Below, one piece after another: positions 23,824 through 32,713 of a DNA stretch of 64,000 nucleotides (positions are counted from its first letter, which is position 1; the number at the start of each line of letters is the position of its first letter). Under the pieces are notes generated by a model that worked only from the letters and a program-made list of their open reading frames with translations, ran no database searches and was not told where the DNA came from. Source of the DNA: Kordia sp039026955 (lineage in GTDB: Bacteria > Bacteroidota > Bacteroidia > Flavobacteriales > Flavobacteriaceae); assembly GCA_039026955.1 (NCBI GenBank), contig JBCCLH010000008.1, positions 86,108 through 150,107 on the forward strand, written 5' to 3'. A program made the translations under genes and the position numbers.

Positions 23824-26333
23824 TAATTAACAACAATTTTTTTGGTGAGACTTCTTCCTTCGTTTGTGATTTTTACAAAATACAATCCACCTGCAAAACC
23901 TGATAAGTCTATTTTTTCTTCTCGCGCTGTTGTTTTGAGTTGTCTTACGACAGAACCAATTAAGTTGTAGACTAAAATATCAGTGTCGCCAGAAAGGTCA
24001 TTGAGTTTGATCGTAAAGTTTTTATTTACCGTCGGATTTGGATATACTTGTACTGCATTGGAAGCTAATTCGTTTTCTTCCACAGATAACGAAGCTTGAT
24101 CAATCGCGACTTCCCAAACACCGCGACCGTAGGTAGCTGCTCGTAATTTCTCAGTAGCATAATGAATTTCAATATCGTTTACAATTACATTTGGCAAACC
24201 TTGTCCTAGTTTTACCCAGTCGCCCACAGAATCGGTTCGGTAATACACACCTAAATCTGTCGCTAAGAACAATTCGCCATCGGTAGTTCCGGTTTTGTAG
24301 AGAATTTTATGTGTTGGAATGTTTGGTAATGTTCCTGTAATATCTGTCCAAGAAGCACCGCTATCCGTTGATTTGTAGACTTTTCCTGCTTGATATCCAG
24401 AATAAGCAATATACACTTCCGCAGGATTGGTTGCATTAACTTCAATACTTTTTACGTTTCCATTTTGTGGAAGTGTAAGTGTTGCCCAAAATGTACCACC
24501 ATCATCGGTTCTTCTTACGGTGTTTCCGCCTGAAACATAGATCACAAAAGGATTGGAAGGTGAGATGGAGATAAATTCCACAGTTCCTACTCCAGAATTC
24601 AAATTTGTCCAGTTGTCTCCACGATCTGTAGAACGGTAAATATCATTGAAACCTCCGTAAATTGTGGTTGGAATGGTCGGATGAATTTCCAATTCCCATA
24701 CAAATGGCGCTCCAAAAGGCGTGCTTACAAATTGAGAATTCGCAAAACCATTCAAGGTTCTAAACATGGTTCCAGCCTGACTGCACGTCCAAGCAATATT
24801 ACTGTTGGAATAATCCCATAAACCTTCCACACCGTCACTTCCTGGATTTCGACCAAACCAATCGGTTCCGTCAAACTGTCCAATGTCGTTATCTTGCGCA
24901 CCTGCGATCAATAAGTTTGCATTTTGTGGCGTTCCTGATACATTGTAGTATTGTGTAATGGCAATTCCAGAAGATAAATCTGCCCAAGGATTGTCCATTT
25001 GCGCATCTCCAATAAAAATTCCACCATCATTTACAGAAATTGCTGTATTCGTTCCCGGAACAAATTTCATATCGTGATGATCTGAATGCACATAAAAATA
25101 AGGATTTCCAGCAACCCAATAACCATCCAAATATTTTTCCCAATTGACACCGCCATTCGTAGAACGCCATCCGTCAATACCGCCCGCAAGTACTAAATTT
25201 TCATCAATCGGAGAGATTGCTAGCGTGACATTATAACCGCCTTGTGAAAAGAATCCACTAATGTTTGAGATTTGTGTCCACGTATCGCCATCGTTGAGTG
25301 ATCTGCGAATTCTTCCGTTGGAATCAATGGTTAAAATTAAATCGGGATTCGCATCTGTAATCGCCATATCCAAACGGTTGAAGGCAGGAGCAGACACTTG
25401 CGCCCAGCTTGCTCCGTTATTGTTTGATCTGTAGAAACGTCCATTTAATGAAGTTGCAAAAAGAATCATACTACTTCCTGATTTGTATTCAATATCATTA
25501 AAACGTGCATTATTTTGTGTAAAAACATTGGTCCATGTCGTTCCGCCATCGGTTGTTCGTTGGATACTGTTTCGAGTTGTGGCAAAAACTGTGTCTGGAT
25601 TATTCGGATCAATTAATAATTTTCCAATAATGTTATTTTGACCGAGCGTAAAGGTTAATCCTGTAGTACTCCAATTGGCGCCTCCATCGGTTGATTTCAG
25701 GACACCAACTGATCTGTTTTGCAGACCGTCAAAGTCACCAGTTGCCGCATAGACAATATTCGTATTCACAGGATTGATCACGATATCCGAAACGCCCATA
25801 TTTGGAAATTCGTCACCTTGAGGTGTCCAATTAGTTCCGCCATCTGTAGTTTTCCAAACGCCACCACCTGGCGCACCTACGTACATCGTATTGGTGTCAT
25901 TTCCAACAAAAGCAACTGCGTTTAAACGTCCCATTCCTGGGTAGAAACTGATGTTAGAAACTGGAAAAGTAGTAGGTCCTAGCAAACTCCAATTTACGGT
26001 TGCGACACTTTCATTATTGGCAATTGCTTCTGCATGTCGCGCTTGTTCAGAAACCCAAAGGTTTGCGGTATGTACTGCGGACATAAATCGTCCGCTTGGC
26101 AATACGCGATCTTTCCAAAAGGCTTTCCAGCGTTCAAATTGCTTGATTTGCTTTTTACTTCTTCGGTCATCATTGTTTGCAATGGGGGCAAGTATTTGAC
26201 TTTCTTGTTGCACAACTTCAAAATAATTGCTGTTTTCATTCAATACAGCAGACCGATAATTTTGTGCTTTAATTTCAGTAGAAAAACCAAAAATGGTAAT
26301 TCCCGCTAAGGTAAGGTAGAGATTCCTTCTCAT
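23823..26333 (-). CDS. T9SS-secreted BNR/VPS10-like beta-propeller protein
   Basis: The 836-residue protein has a signal peptide (about 1-23, ending KAQ), then many BNR/sortilin-like repeats (RSTDGGANW, TTDGGTTW, SNNNGASW and similar) that form one or two beta propellers (about 120-740). The last 75 residues are a type A T9SS sorting domain (VYPNPTVNKNFTIKL, IYNL-like VYNLIGSVV, GGLYFVKI, KKIVV). It should be exported by the type IX system and fixed to or released from the surface. Relatives are named glycosyl hydrolase or VPS10 proteins without proven catalytic function. Confidence 0.92.
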   Translation of the reverse strand: MRRNLYLTLAGITIFGFSTEIKAQNYRSAVLNENSNYFEVVQQESQILAPIANNDDRRSKKQIKQFERWKAFWKDRVLPSGRFMSAVHTANLWVSEQARHAEAIANNESVATVNWSLLGPTTFPVSNISFYPGMGRLNAVAFVGNDTNTMYVGAPGGGVWKTTDGGTNWTPQGDEFPNMGVSDIVINPVNTNIVYAATGDFDGLQNRSVGVLKSTDGGANWSTTGLTFTLGQNNIIGKLLIDPNNPDTVFATTRNSIQRTTDGGTTWTNVFTQNNARFNDIEYKSGSSMILFATSLNGRFYRSNNNGASWAQVSAPAFNRLDMAITDANPDLILTIDSNGRIRRSLNDGDTWTQISNISGFFSQGGYNVTLAISPIDENLVLAGGIDGWRSTNGGVNWEKYLDGYWVAGNPYFYVHSDHHDMKFVPGTNTAISVNDGGIFIGDAQMDNPWADLSSGIAITQYYNVSGTPQNANLLIAGAQDNDIGQFDGTDWFGRNPGSDGVEGLWDYSNSNIAWTCSQAGTMFRTLNGFANSQFVSTPFGAPFVWELEIHPTIPTTIYGGFNDIYRSTDRGDNWTNLNSGVGTVEFISISPSNPFVIYVSGGNTVRRTDDGGTFWATLTLPQNGNVKSIEVNATNPAEVYIAYSGYQAGKVYKSTDSGASWTDITGTLPNIPTHKILYKTGTTDGELFLATDLGVYYRTDSVGDWVKLGQGLPNVIVNDIEIHYATEKLRAATYGRGVWEVAIDQASLSVEENELASNAVQVYPNPTVNKNFTIKLNDLSGDTDILVYNLIGSVVRQLKTTAREEKIDLSGFAGGLYFVKITNEGRSLTKKIVVN

Positions 26334-26541
26334 TGAGTGTAGTTTAGTGTATAGTTGGTTAACAATTTCTTTGCATTAAAACAGTCTATTTGTCAAACAC
26401 CCTACTTTTTAACATTTTAACTTCTGAAGTTGATCCTAATTTTGAATTTTATGGATCTGATTTTTAATGAGTTGTGAATTATTTTGCGAATTGTGTAATT
26501 TCTACTTCATTTTTATGTCTAAAGCATAAAAAAGATCAAAA

Positions 26542-27177
26542 ATGAGTTTAACTATAGAATTACAGAAATACGCGAATGCAAGTGCTCAAAAAATACCGCA
26601 AGAAGCACAAGCAACGATGCGACAAGCAATTGATGATTTAGTTGCTTCTGATATGCTGAGCAAAGCATTCAAAACAGGCGACAAACTTCCAGAGATTCGC
26701 TTATCAAATGCGATTGGAAATATTGTGAATGTTCACGATATTTTAAAGCAAAATAAAGTAATTATTGCGTTTTATCGTGGAAATTGGTGTCCGTATTGCA
26801 ATATTCAGTTACGAGCTTTGCAACAAGCTATTCCTGAATTTGAAGCGAAAGAAGCAAAGTTAGTTGTGATTGGACCAGAAGCGCCAGACAATTCACTTAC
26901 CACCAAAGAAAAACACGAATTGACTTTTGAAGTATTGTCGGATATTGACAATAAAGTCGCACGCAGCTTGAATTTAGTCTACCAATTGCCAGAAGATTTA
27001 CAAAAACTGTACAAGCAATTCGGAATCGATTTAGATACGAATCAAGGAAATGAAAATCAAGAATTGCCAATCGCTGCAACGTACGTTGTAGCACAAGATG
27101 GAACGATTTCCTACCACTTTTTAGAAGAAGATTACAAATTACGTGCTGATCCACAAGAGATTTTAGCCGCTTTGTAA
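26542..27177 (+). CDS. Peroxiredoxin-like protein (AhpC/TSA)
   Basis: The 211-residue protein has a thioredoxin/AhpC-TSA fold. The active-site segment FYRGNWCPYCNIQLRALQ has Cys-x-x-Cys in the place of a peroxidatic cysteine, as in the peroxiredoxin-like group often annotated as thiol-specific antioxidant. An N-terminal helix region of about 45 residues precedes it. No signal peptide is seen. It is likely a cytoplasmic thiol peroxidase or reductase. A terminator follows directly. Confidence 0.88.
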   Translation: MSLTIELQKYANASAQKIPQEAQATMRQAIDDLVASDMLSKAFKTGDKLPEIRLSNAIGNIVNVHDILKQNKVIIAFYRGNWCPYCNIQLRALQQAIPEFEAKEAKLVVIGPEAPDNSLTTKEKHELTFEVLSDIDNKVARSLNLVYQLPEDLQKLYKQFGIDLDTNQGNENQELPIAATYVVAQDGTISYHFLEEDYKLRADPQEILAAL

Positions 27178-27197
27178 ATTATAAAGAATTAGCTATT

Positions 27198-27236
27198 AAA
27201 AAGAGATTGTACAATTTGCGATCTCTTTTTTGTTTT
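27198..27236 (+). terminator. Intrinsic terminator after the peroxiredoxin-like gene
   Basis: The stem AAAAGAGAT/ATCTCTTTT (27199-27207 and 27221-27229) is followed by a run of T. Confidence 0.85.
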
Positions 27237-27296
27237 TAAAATCGAAACTCACATGTAACAAAACCTGAAAAAGGATGTCTATTTTTAGAACATTGT

Positions 27297-27304
27297 TATT
27301 TTTG
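27297..27304 (+). promoter_or_regulatory. Promoter -7 element TATTTTTG for the LytTR gene
   Basis: It matches TAnnTTTG and lies only 4 bp before the ATG, so the transcript would start at or very near the start codon (leaderless or nearly so). Confidence 0.5.
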
Positions 27305-27308
27305 TGAT

Positions 27309-28049
27309 ATGAACCAGCTAAATCCCTCTATTAAACTGCATGTACTTATCGGAACGCTATTAAGTGTTTGGATATTTTTATTTGCCTTTTTTATTCGTCC
27401 GTTTGAACATGGCACGATGGATTTAAAAGTTTGGATTACCGTAAGTACAGGTTTTAGCGTGCTAGCGTTTGTATGTTATGGATTTATTACTGTTTTTCAA
27501 AAAATAGTCCATCAACAAACATCGAAATGGAGTATTTCGCTGGAAATTATTACGTTGGTGCTTTTCTTTGTTGTTTACACGATTGCGACGTATATTTTTT
27601 ATAGAAGTTCGCTAGTCAAAGGCATTTATAATTTTTCTACCTTTTCAAGGGAAATCATCTTGAATTCTGCTTTGATCCTCACACCAATTTTGATTTTTGT
27701 ACGAACATATACGATTAAATTAATTCCTGTAAAAGACGATCGAATCACCATCAAAGGAGAGAATAAGCTTGATATTTTAAAAATCAAACAAGCCGATTTG
27801 ATCAGCATTTCAAATTCGCAAAACTATGTGGAGATTTTCTATTTAGAGCATGGCGAATTGAAATCAAAGCTGATCCGAAGTTCGTTAAAAAAGCTTCAAA
27901 ATGATTTTGATTTTTTACTACAAATCCATCGTTCCCATCTCATCAATCCCACACATTTTAAATCGTGGAAAGATTCTTCGACGATTTTATTGACGCAAAT
28001 GGAACTTCCCGTGTCAAAAAATTATAAAGAACAAGTTTTAGCGCTGTAA
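27309..28049 (+). CDS. Membrane-bound LytTR-family transcriptional regulator
   Basis: The 246-residue protein has four hydrophobic segments in its first 140 residues and a C-terminal LytTR DNA-binding domain (about 150-246; SNSQNYVEIFYL, RSSLKKL, IHRSHLINP). This membrane-LytTR layout without a receiver domain is common in Bacteroidota and is thought to sense a membrane signal directly. It lies just upstream of the DUF2306/serine hydrolase gene, whose leader carries phased 9-bp direct repeats of the kind LytTR domains bind; control of that gene is likely. Confidence 0.88.
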   Translation: MNQLNPSIKLHVLIGTLLSVWIFLFAFFIRPFEHGTMDLKVWITVSTGFSVLAFVCYGFITVFQKIVHQQTSKWSISLEIITLVLFFVVYTIATYIFYRSSLVKGIYNFSTFSREIILNSALILTPILIFVRTYTIKLIPVKDDRITIKGENKLDILKIKQADLISISNSQNYVEIFYLEHGELKSKLIRSSLKKLQNDFDFLLQIHRSHLINPTHFKSWKDSSTILLTQMELPVSKNYKEQVLAL

Positions 28050-28050
28050 T

Positions 28051-28123
28051 TTTATACCTAAAACAGTACATTTTATACCTAAACTACACATTTTCAACCA
28101 AAATCACTGACTTTATACCTTCG
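28051..28123 (+). promoter_or_regulatory. Candidate LytTR binding repeats and promoter
   Basis: TTTATACCT occurs at 28051-28059, 28072-28080 and 28112-28120. The first two are 21 bp apart and the third 40 bp further, so all lie on about the same helix face. LytTR proteins bind paired 9-bp direct repeats with 12-13 bp between them, which the first pair matches. The third copy overlaps a near-consensus -7 element TACCTTCG (28116-28123). Confidence 0.6.
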
Positions 28124-28195
28124 CATGGTTTACCTATTTTAAACTGCTTGTTTTGATCTTATTTTTGACTTCATCAATCAAAAACAAGTATCAAA

Positions 28196-30283
28196 ATGAA
28201 AAAATTAGCTTGGCTAGTCTTAGCCTATTTCTGTATCTACATCAGTTTTCGTCCTGTCAAATATTTCTTAGCGGACGGACCAATTGATTTACTCGCAAAC
28301 AAACCTGACGAAGTATTGGATAGCCTGTTGTACATGACCACTTTTTACATTCACATTGTCACGGGCGGAATTGCATTGCTCATCGGTTGGGTGCAATTCA
28401 TCAAATGGTTTCGAGATAAATCGCGAAAAGCACATCGAATTATTGGAAAAATATATGTGCTTTCTGTACTAATCAGTGCACCTGTCGGATTTTATATTGG
28501 ATTCTTTGCGAGTGGCGGAATCGTAACGCAAATTGGATTCACCTTTGGCGCTTTCGTTTGGTTTCTCATGACCTATTGGGCGTACAAAGCGATTCGAAAA
28601 GGAAATGTAACAAAACATCGCGAATATATGATTTACAGTTATGTGGGTGCTTTTGCCGCGGTGATGTTGCGCTTTATGTTGTATCCTTTAATTGAAATTA
28701 CGGGCGATTTTGCCTTTGCCTACAGCATTTCTGTGTGGGGAAGTTGGCTGCCAAATATTGGAATTGCTTATTTGTGGATTCATAAAAAAGAAGAAATCAT
28801 TTCCATCTATCAGCGTTATAAAATTAAGAGAGTTATTATTGGGACTTTTCTTTTGGTGGGAACGACGGTTTTAGTATCGTATATGAGTCCGCAAACTTGG
28901 TTGTATAAAAGTGCTGCGTTTGAAGGTAAAGCGTTTGAAAGAGAGACTTCGCTAACGAATTCGATTTTTACTAAAGAGAAGTTTGAAGAAGTTGAAACGT
29001 ATCTTAAAGAGGAATCGCAGACAACAAGTATGATCGTGCTTGAGCATGGAAAAGTAATGTACGAATACGGCGATGTTTCTGAAATTAGTTTCAATGCTTC
29101 GGTTCGGAAAAGTATTTTGGCAATGTTGTATGGAAAACATGTGGAAAATGGCACGATTAATTTGAATCAAACGCTTGGGAATTTGGGCATTGATGAAGAT
29201 GATGGATTACTTGAAATTGAAAAGCAGGCAACGGTAGATCATATCATCACAGCACGATCAGGCGTATTTCATGAAGCGGCTAATGGCGGTTACGATATCA
29301 AAAATGTAAAGAAAAGAGGCAGTGTGAAACCTGGAACATATTTCTTGTATAACAATTGGGATTACAATGTGGCAGGCGCTATTTTTGAGCAATATACAGG
29401 AAAGACTGTATATCAGGAATTGGAAGCACAACTAGCGATTCCGTTGGGTTTTCAAGATTGGAATATTCTCAATCAAGATCGAACGGTTAACAAAAACAAA
29501 TCGCGTTATTCGGCGTATCACATGCATTTGTCTACGCGTGATATGGCCAAAATTGGACAATTAATGTTGCAAGAAGGCAAATGGAACGGAAAACAATTGA
29601 TTTCTAGAGATTGGATCAAAAAGATAACTTCTTCTGTGACACCAAAAGATACTGTAAACAAACGTTATCATAAAGATGCATCCAATCCTACACAACATTC
29701 GTATGGCTATATGTGGTGGTTGTTTGAACGTTTTTATGATAATCCTGCTTTTGAAGGCGCTTATACTGCTAGAGGCGCGTTTGGTCAATACATCACTGTG
29801 ATTCCAAAACGAGATATTGTAGTGGTTCATAAAACCACAGTCGATATTTATACATTGCTTAATTTTTCAGACAGAACTTCCACACCAAGTTGGCAATATT
29901 GGTGGATTTTACAAAAGTTAATGCGTAATGGAAAATCCATTGCGGAGTTAGCAAAAGACAGATCGACTGATGAAGTGATTGATTTTATAAAATCAAATTA
30001 CAATAAAGATTGTGGATATGATATTTCCCAAGGGTTGATCAACCGATACGCAGAAAATATCGCCAAAGAAGGAAGATATGAGGAAGCGATTCAGTTTTAC
30101 GAATTAGTGTTAGAATTGTATCCAAAAGGTTATTACACACATCGCGCGTATGATAATTATGCAGCGAGTTTGCGGAAATTGGGTAGGGAAGATGAAGTGT
30201 TGCCTTGGTTGGAAAAATCGTTGCAAGTGAATCCTTGGAATCAAAAGTTGGAGAAAGAAATTGAACGTTTAAAGAAAGAATAG
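28196..30283 (+). CDS. DUF2306 membrane domain fused to serine beta-lactamase-like hydrolase and TPR
   Basis: The 695-residue protein has three parts. Residues 1-230 hold about seven membrane helices of DUF2306 type. Residues 255-575 are a class C beta-lactamase/penicillin-binding-like hydrolase with SxxK at S302-K305 and YxN at Y385-N387, plus HSYGYMWWLF and a GAFGQ stretch near the usual third motif. Residues 600-695 are TPR-like helices. It is thus a membrane-anchored serine hydrolase acting probably on peptidoglycan, D-amino peptides or esters. A LytTR regulator precedes it. Confidence 0.88.
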   Translation: MKKLAWLVLAYFCIYISFRPVKYFLADGPIDLLANKPDEVLDSLLYMTTFYIHIVTGGIALLIGWVQFIKWFRDKSRKAHRIIGKIYVLSVLISAPVGFYIGFFASGGIVTQIGFTFGAFVWFLMTYWAYKAIRKGNVTKHREYMIYSYVGAFAAVMLRFMLYPLIEITGDFAFAYSISVWGSWLPNIGIAYLWIHKKEEIISIYQRYKIKRVIIGTFLLVGTTVLVSYMSPQTWLYKSAAFEGKAFERETSLTNSIFTKEKFEEVETYLKEESQTTSMIVLEHGKVMYEYGDVSEISFNASVRKSILAMLYGKHVENGTINLNQTLGNLGIDEDDGLLEIEKQATVDHIITARSGVFHEAANGGYDIKNVKKRGSVKPGTYFLYNNWDYNVAGAIFEQYTGKTVYQELEAQLAIPLGFQDWNILNQDRTVNKNKSRYSAYHMHLSTRDMAKIGQLMLQEGKWNGKQLISRDWIKKITSSVTPKDTVNKRYHKDASNPTQHSYGYMWWLFERFYDNPAFEGAYTARGAFGQYITVIPKRDIVVVHKTTVDIYTLLNFSDRTSTPSWQYWWILQKLMRNGKSIAELAKDRSTDEVIDFIKSNYNKDCGYDISQGLINRYAENIAKEGRYEEAIQFYELVLELYPKGYYTHRAYDNYAASLRKLGREDEVLPWLEKSLQVNPWNQKLEKEIERLKKE

Positions 30284-30298
30284 TAATTTACGTTGCAC

Positions 30299-30376
30299 AG
30301 TTATAAGACATCTCAGATGTCTTATAACTATTTTACATTTCAAAGCTGTAACACATCTCCAGATGTGTTACAGCGC
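30299..30376. terminator. Twin hairpin bidirectional terminator
   Basis: Two near-perfect hairpins lie between convergent genes. One has 15-bp arms (30299-30313 and 30315-30329), the other 14-bp arms (30345-30358 and 30361-30374). Both have the core ACATCT...AGATGT at the tip. The second is followed by TTATTTTTT. Confidence 0.7.
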
Positions 30377-31483
30377 TTATTTTTTCTTAATCCCAAACAC
30401 AATTCGCATGAGTTTAAAAGGATACACCAAATATCTATAAAGTAATACGATCACTGGAAATGTAGTAATGAGCAATACAAACAATTTCAACCCAATCGAA
30501 AACTTCCATTGCACAATGTAATACGCAAAGACGACAATCACAGTTTGATGCAAAATGTAAAACGGATAAATGGCTTCGTTCAATTTCTGGACTAAGATAC
30601 TTTTTTGATTGAGCCAAATTTGTCCATAGCCCAACAGCGTAATCACAAAACTCCAACCGACCAAACAGCAGACCAAATACCAAAGCATCCAACCTTGTGT
30701 ATTGGTTACATACGGTGCGATCCATTCGCTTGGTACAAAATAATAGAAATAAAAGATAAATGCGCTTAGAATAAATAATAGCAAGTTCAGTTTGCGATGC
30801 TGCTTTAGGTGTATCCAAGTCGCATCTGCGGAAGCGAACAACATGCCGAACACAAAGAAAAATCCATAGAAAAAGGTAGAAGACAAGTTGAAAAGATCTT
30901 TGTCGTAACTCGGATAGTATTGTTTGAGTATGATAAATCCTAAACTTAGCGGAATGACCAACGCAAACAATCCGAATCGTTTTGCAGTAAAACGTTCAAA
31001 AAGTTTGATAAATGTGGAAGATTTCTGCGATTTTAAGAATAAAATGATCGGAATCGCAAATAGGGACATCCAAAAGAGATTTCCAATAAACCACAAATGA
31101 TTGATTTCAAAATCGCCATTTGTGTAAATATCCCAATATGAATTGTAGGTATCGTAGTTTTCAAAGAATGTTTGCGGCGGGACAATCACTAACATTCCAA
31201 AAACTAGCGGAATGATGAGTCGCACCGAACGTTCTTTGACGAACTGAATCCACGTGCGTTTGGAAAAGGCAAAAATGGTTCCTGTGCCTGAAATTAGAAA
31301 CAGCAACGGCAATCGGAATTGCTCAAAAAAGACCATAATATCGTCTAACAATTTGCTAGAATCTTTGTTCATGATGTGGAAATCATCTCCGTTGAAAGGC
31401 ATCCCAACATGATGAAAATAGACCGCTAAAATGGCAATCACACGAAGCCAATCTAAATCGTATCTGCGGTTTTTTGTTTGCAT
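30377..31483 (-). CDS. Membrane acyltransferase (acyltransferase_3 family)
   Basis: This 368-residue protein has about ten membrane helices. It starts YDLDWLRVIAILAVYFHHVGMPF, with the family motif R(x)10H in the first helix. The acyltransferase_3 family transfers acyl groups from cytoplasm to sugar or glucan acceptors outside (OafA, OpgC, NodX types). The end reads KLNEAIYPFYILHQTVIV, as in OpgC-like members. It is downstream of a membrane LytTR regulator on the same strand, with a promoter motif at 31506-31513. Confidence 0.88.
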   Translation of the reverse strand: MQTKNRRYDLDWLRVIAILAVYFHHVGMPFNGDDFHIMNKDSSKLLDDIMVFFEQFRLPLLFLISGTGTIFAFSKRTWIQFVKERSVRLIIPLVFGMLVIVPPQTFFENYDTYNSYWDIYTNGDFEINHLWFIGNLFWMSLFAIPIILFLKSQKSSTFIKLFERFTAKRFGLFALVIPLSLGFIILKQYYPSYDKDLFNLSSTFFYGFFFVFGMLFASADATWIHLKQHRKLNLLLFILSAFIFYFYYFVPSEWIAPYVTNTQGWMLWYLVCCLVGWSFVITLLGYGQIWLNQKSILVQKLNEAIYPFYILHQTVIVVFAYYIVQWKFSIGLKLFVLLITTFPVIVLLYRYLVYPFKLMRIVFGIKKK

Positions 31484-31505
31484 AATCGTTCGTTTTTTGA
31501 TATAG

Positions 31506-31513
31506 CAAACCTA
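31506..31513 (-). promoter_or_regulatory. Promoter -7 element TAGGTTTG for the acyltransferase gene
   Basis: It matches TAnnTTTG, 22 bp before the ATG on the minus strand. The word GTAGGTTT also occurs in the inverted repeat at the LytTR gene promoter (32637-32672). Confidence 0.55.
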
Positions 31514-31589
31514 CGCAGGATATGAATGCAATGCTTTGGAAAGTGACTGTTTGCAAGGAATTGTGACGAAATGCAGGGTTTGATGTTTT

Positions 31590-31741
31590 TTTAATGTATC
31601 AATTTGATAATTTGAAAATGTACCAATGCTTATTTCAAAGGCAAATCCTACTTTGATTTAGACAGATTACTTCATCAAGTTCGTAATGACAAATCCACAA
31701 ATCCACAAATCCACAAATCCACGAATCAACAAATCCACAAA
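31590..31741. repeat. Dispersed repeat followed by a nonamer array
   Basis: The part 31590-31690 repeats the patch at 23158-23240. From about 31688 copies of AAATCCACA (TGTGGATTT on the coding strand) run into the 3' end of the LytTR gene. The stop TGA (31744-31742) and the last five codons are built from diverged units of the same array. A similar nonamer array in sense orientation follows the hydrolase gene near 54215. Confidence 0.8.
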
Positions 31742-32614
31742 TCAACAACTAGACGAATCAACAAAAAACCCATCAAACTCCTTAAGCTTCGAACGCGAAA
31801 CAGGAACCGTTCCAGTATAATGCTGTAGTGACAATTGATAGCCTTGCGCGTTTCCTGCACAGGAAGTAATTTTATCCAAATTGACCAAATAAGAGCGATG
31901 CGATTTGTAGATATTTGGGAATTCTTGTAATTGTGTTTCAAGTTCTTTCAGCGTGATGCGAACCAATCTTTTTTCTACTTTTTGTGCATTATATGTGTAA
32001 ATTTCAGTGTAATTGCTTTCGACTTTGGCAAATAAAAAATGTTGTATATCTAATTGTAATTGTTCGTTTCCTGAAGCAATTTGTACTGTTCTCGCTTGAA
32101 TACTTTCATCTTTGATCGAAAATGAGAGTTTTTCTAAACTTTTGGTGTGTTTCTGAATGAGTCGCTGTAGGTTTAAAGGAAGAATGATCGCTAACAACAG
32201 TGCGCCGACCAAGAAGGAATTTCGAACTTCTTCATACAAATACCGAAACGACCAATTATTCGGATTGTTATAAATGATCTCACGAATAAGAAAGCTTCCG
32301 ATTCCAATCAAAATCAAGACAACACAGAGATTCAACATTTCTTTTCCAATTGTCCAATGCGAATCGTCTTTCACACCCGAATTTAAGATTGAAAAGTACA
32401 GAAATGCAATAGGAACGGGCAACACAGCATGCAAAACTAAAATCCAAATGTAAGGCAGTTTGTGTTCCGAAACATTCACTTCAAAAGGTTCAAACGCATA
32501 GGAAAACACAAAACTTGCTGCAGCAATGATTCCTAAAATCGTCAAGATGAGTTGCGGATTTCTATAGAGAAACGGATATGGTTCACGAAGATATTTTGTG
32601 AGTTTTTGAATCAA
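31742..32614 (-). CDS. Membrane-bound LytTR-family transcriptional regulator
   Basis: About 290 residues with four hydrophobic segments (about 20-150) and a C-terminal LytTR domain (VESNYTEIYTYNAQ, KSHRSYLVNL, PVSRSKLKEFDGFF). No ATG is available near the start. The first possible frame opening (TTG at 32635) sits inside the promoter element TACTTTTG, so the next TTG at 32614 is preferred; the true start is uncertain. The last residues DSSSC come from the repeat array that abuts the gene. It may control itself and the acyltransferase downstream. Confidence 0.8.
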   Translation of the reverse strand: MIQKLTKYLREPYPFLYRNPQLILTILGIIAAASFVFSYAFEPFEVNVSEHKLPYIWILVLHAVLPVPIAFLYFSILNSGVKDDSHWTIGKEMLNLCVVLILIGIGSFLIREIIYNNPNNWSFRYLYEEVRNSFLVGALLLAIILPLNLQRLIQKHTKSLEKLSFSIKDESIQARTVQIASGNEQLQLDIQHFLFAKVESNYTEIYTYNAQKVEKRLVRITLKELETQLQEFPNIYKSHRSYLVNLDKITSCAGNAQGYQLSLQHYTGTVPVSRSKLKEFDGFFVDSSSC

Positions 32615-32632
32615 AAGTGTGTATTTGAAACA

Positions 32633-32672
32633 CAAAAGTAGGTTTTAGAATAAAAAAATCTTAAAACCTACT
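32633..32672 (-). promoter_or_regulatory. Promoter TACTTTTG with overlapping inverted repeat
   Basis: On the minus strand TACTTTTG (32640-32633) matches TAnnTTTG. A perfect 11-bp inverted repeat AGTAGGTTTTA/TAAAACCTACT (32637-32647 and 32662-32672, 14-bp spacer) overlaps it and could be a repressor or autoregulation site. Confidence 0.55.
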
Positions 32673-32713
32673 GTATTTTTTCTTCAAAAATGAAGCTTAT
32701 AGTTTAATTGGTA

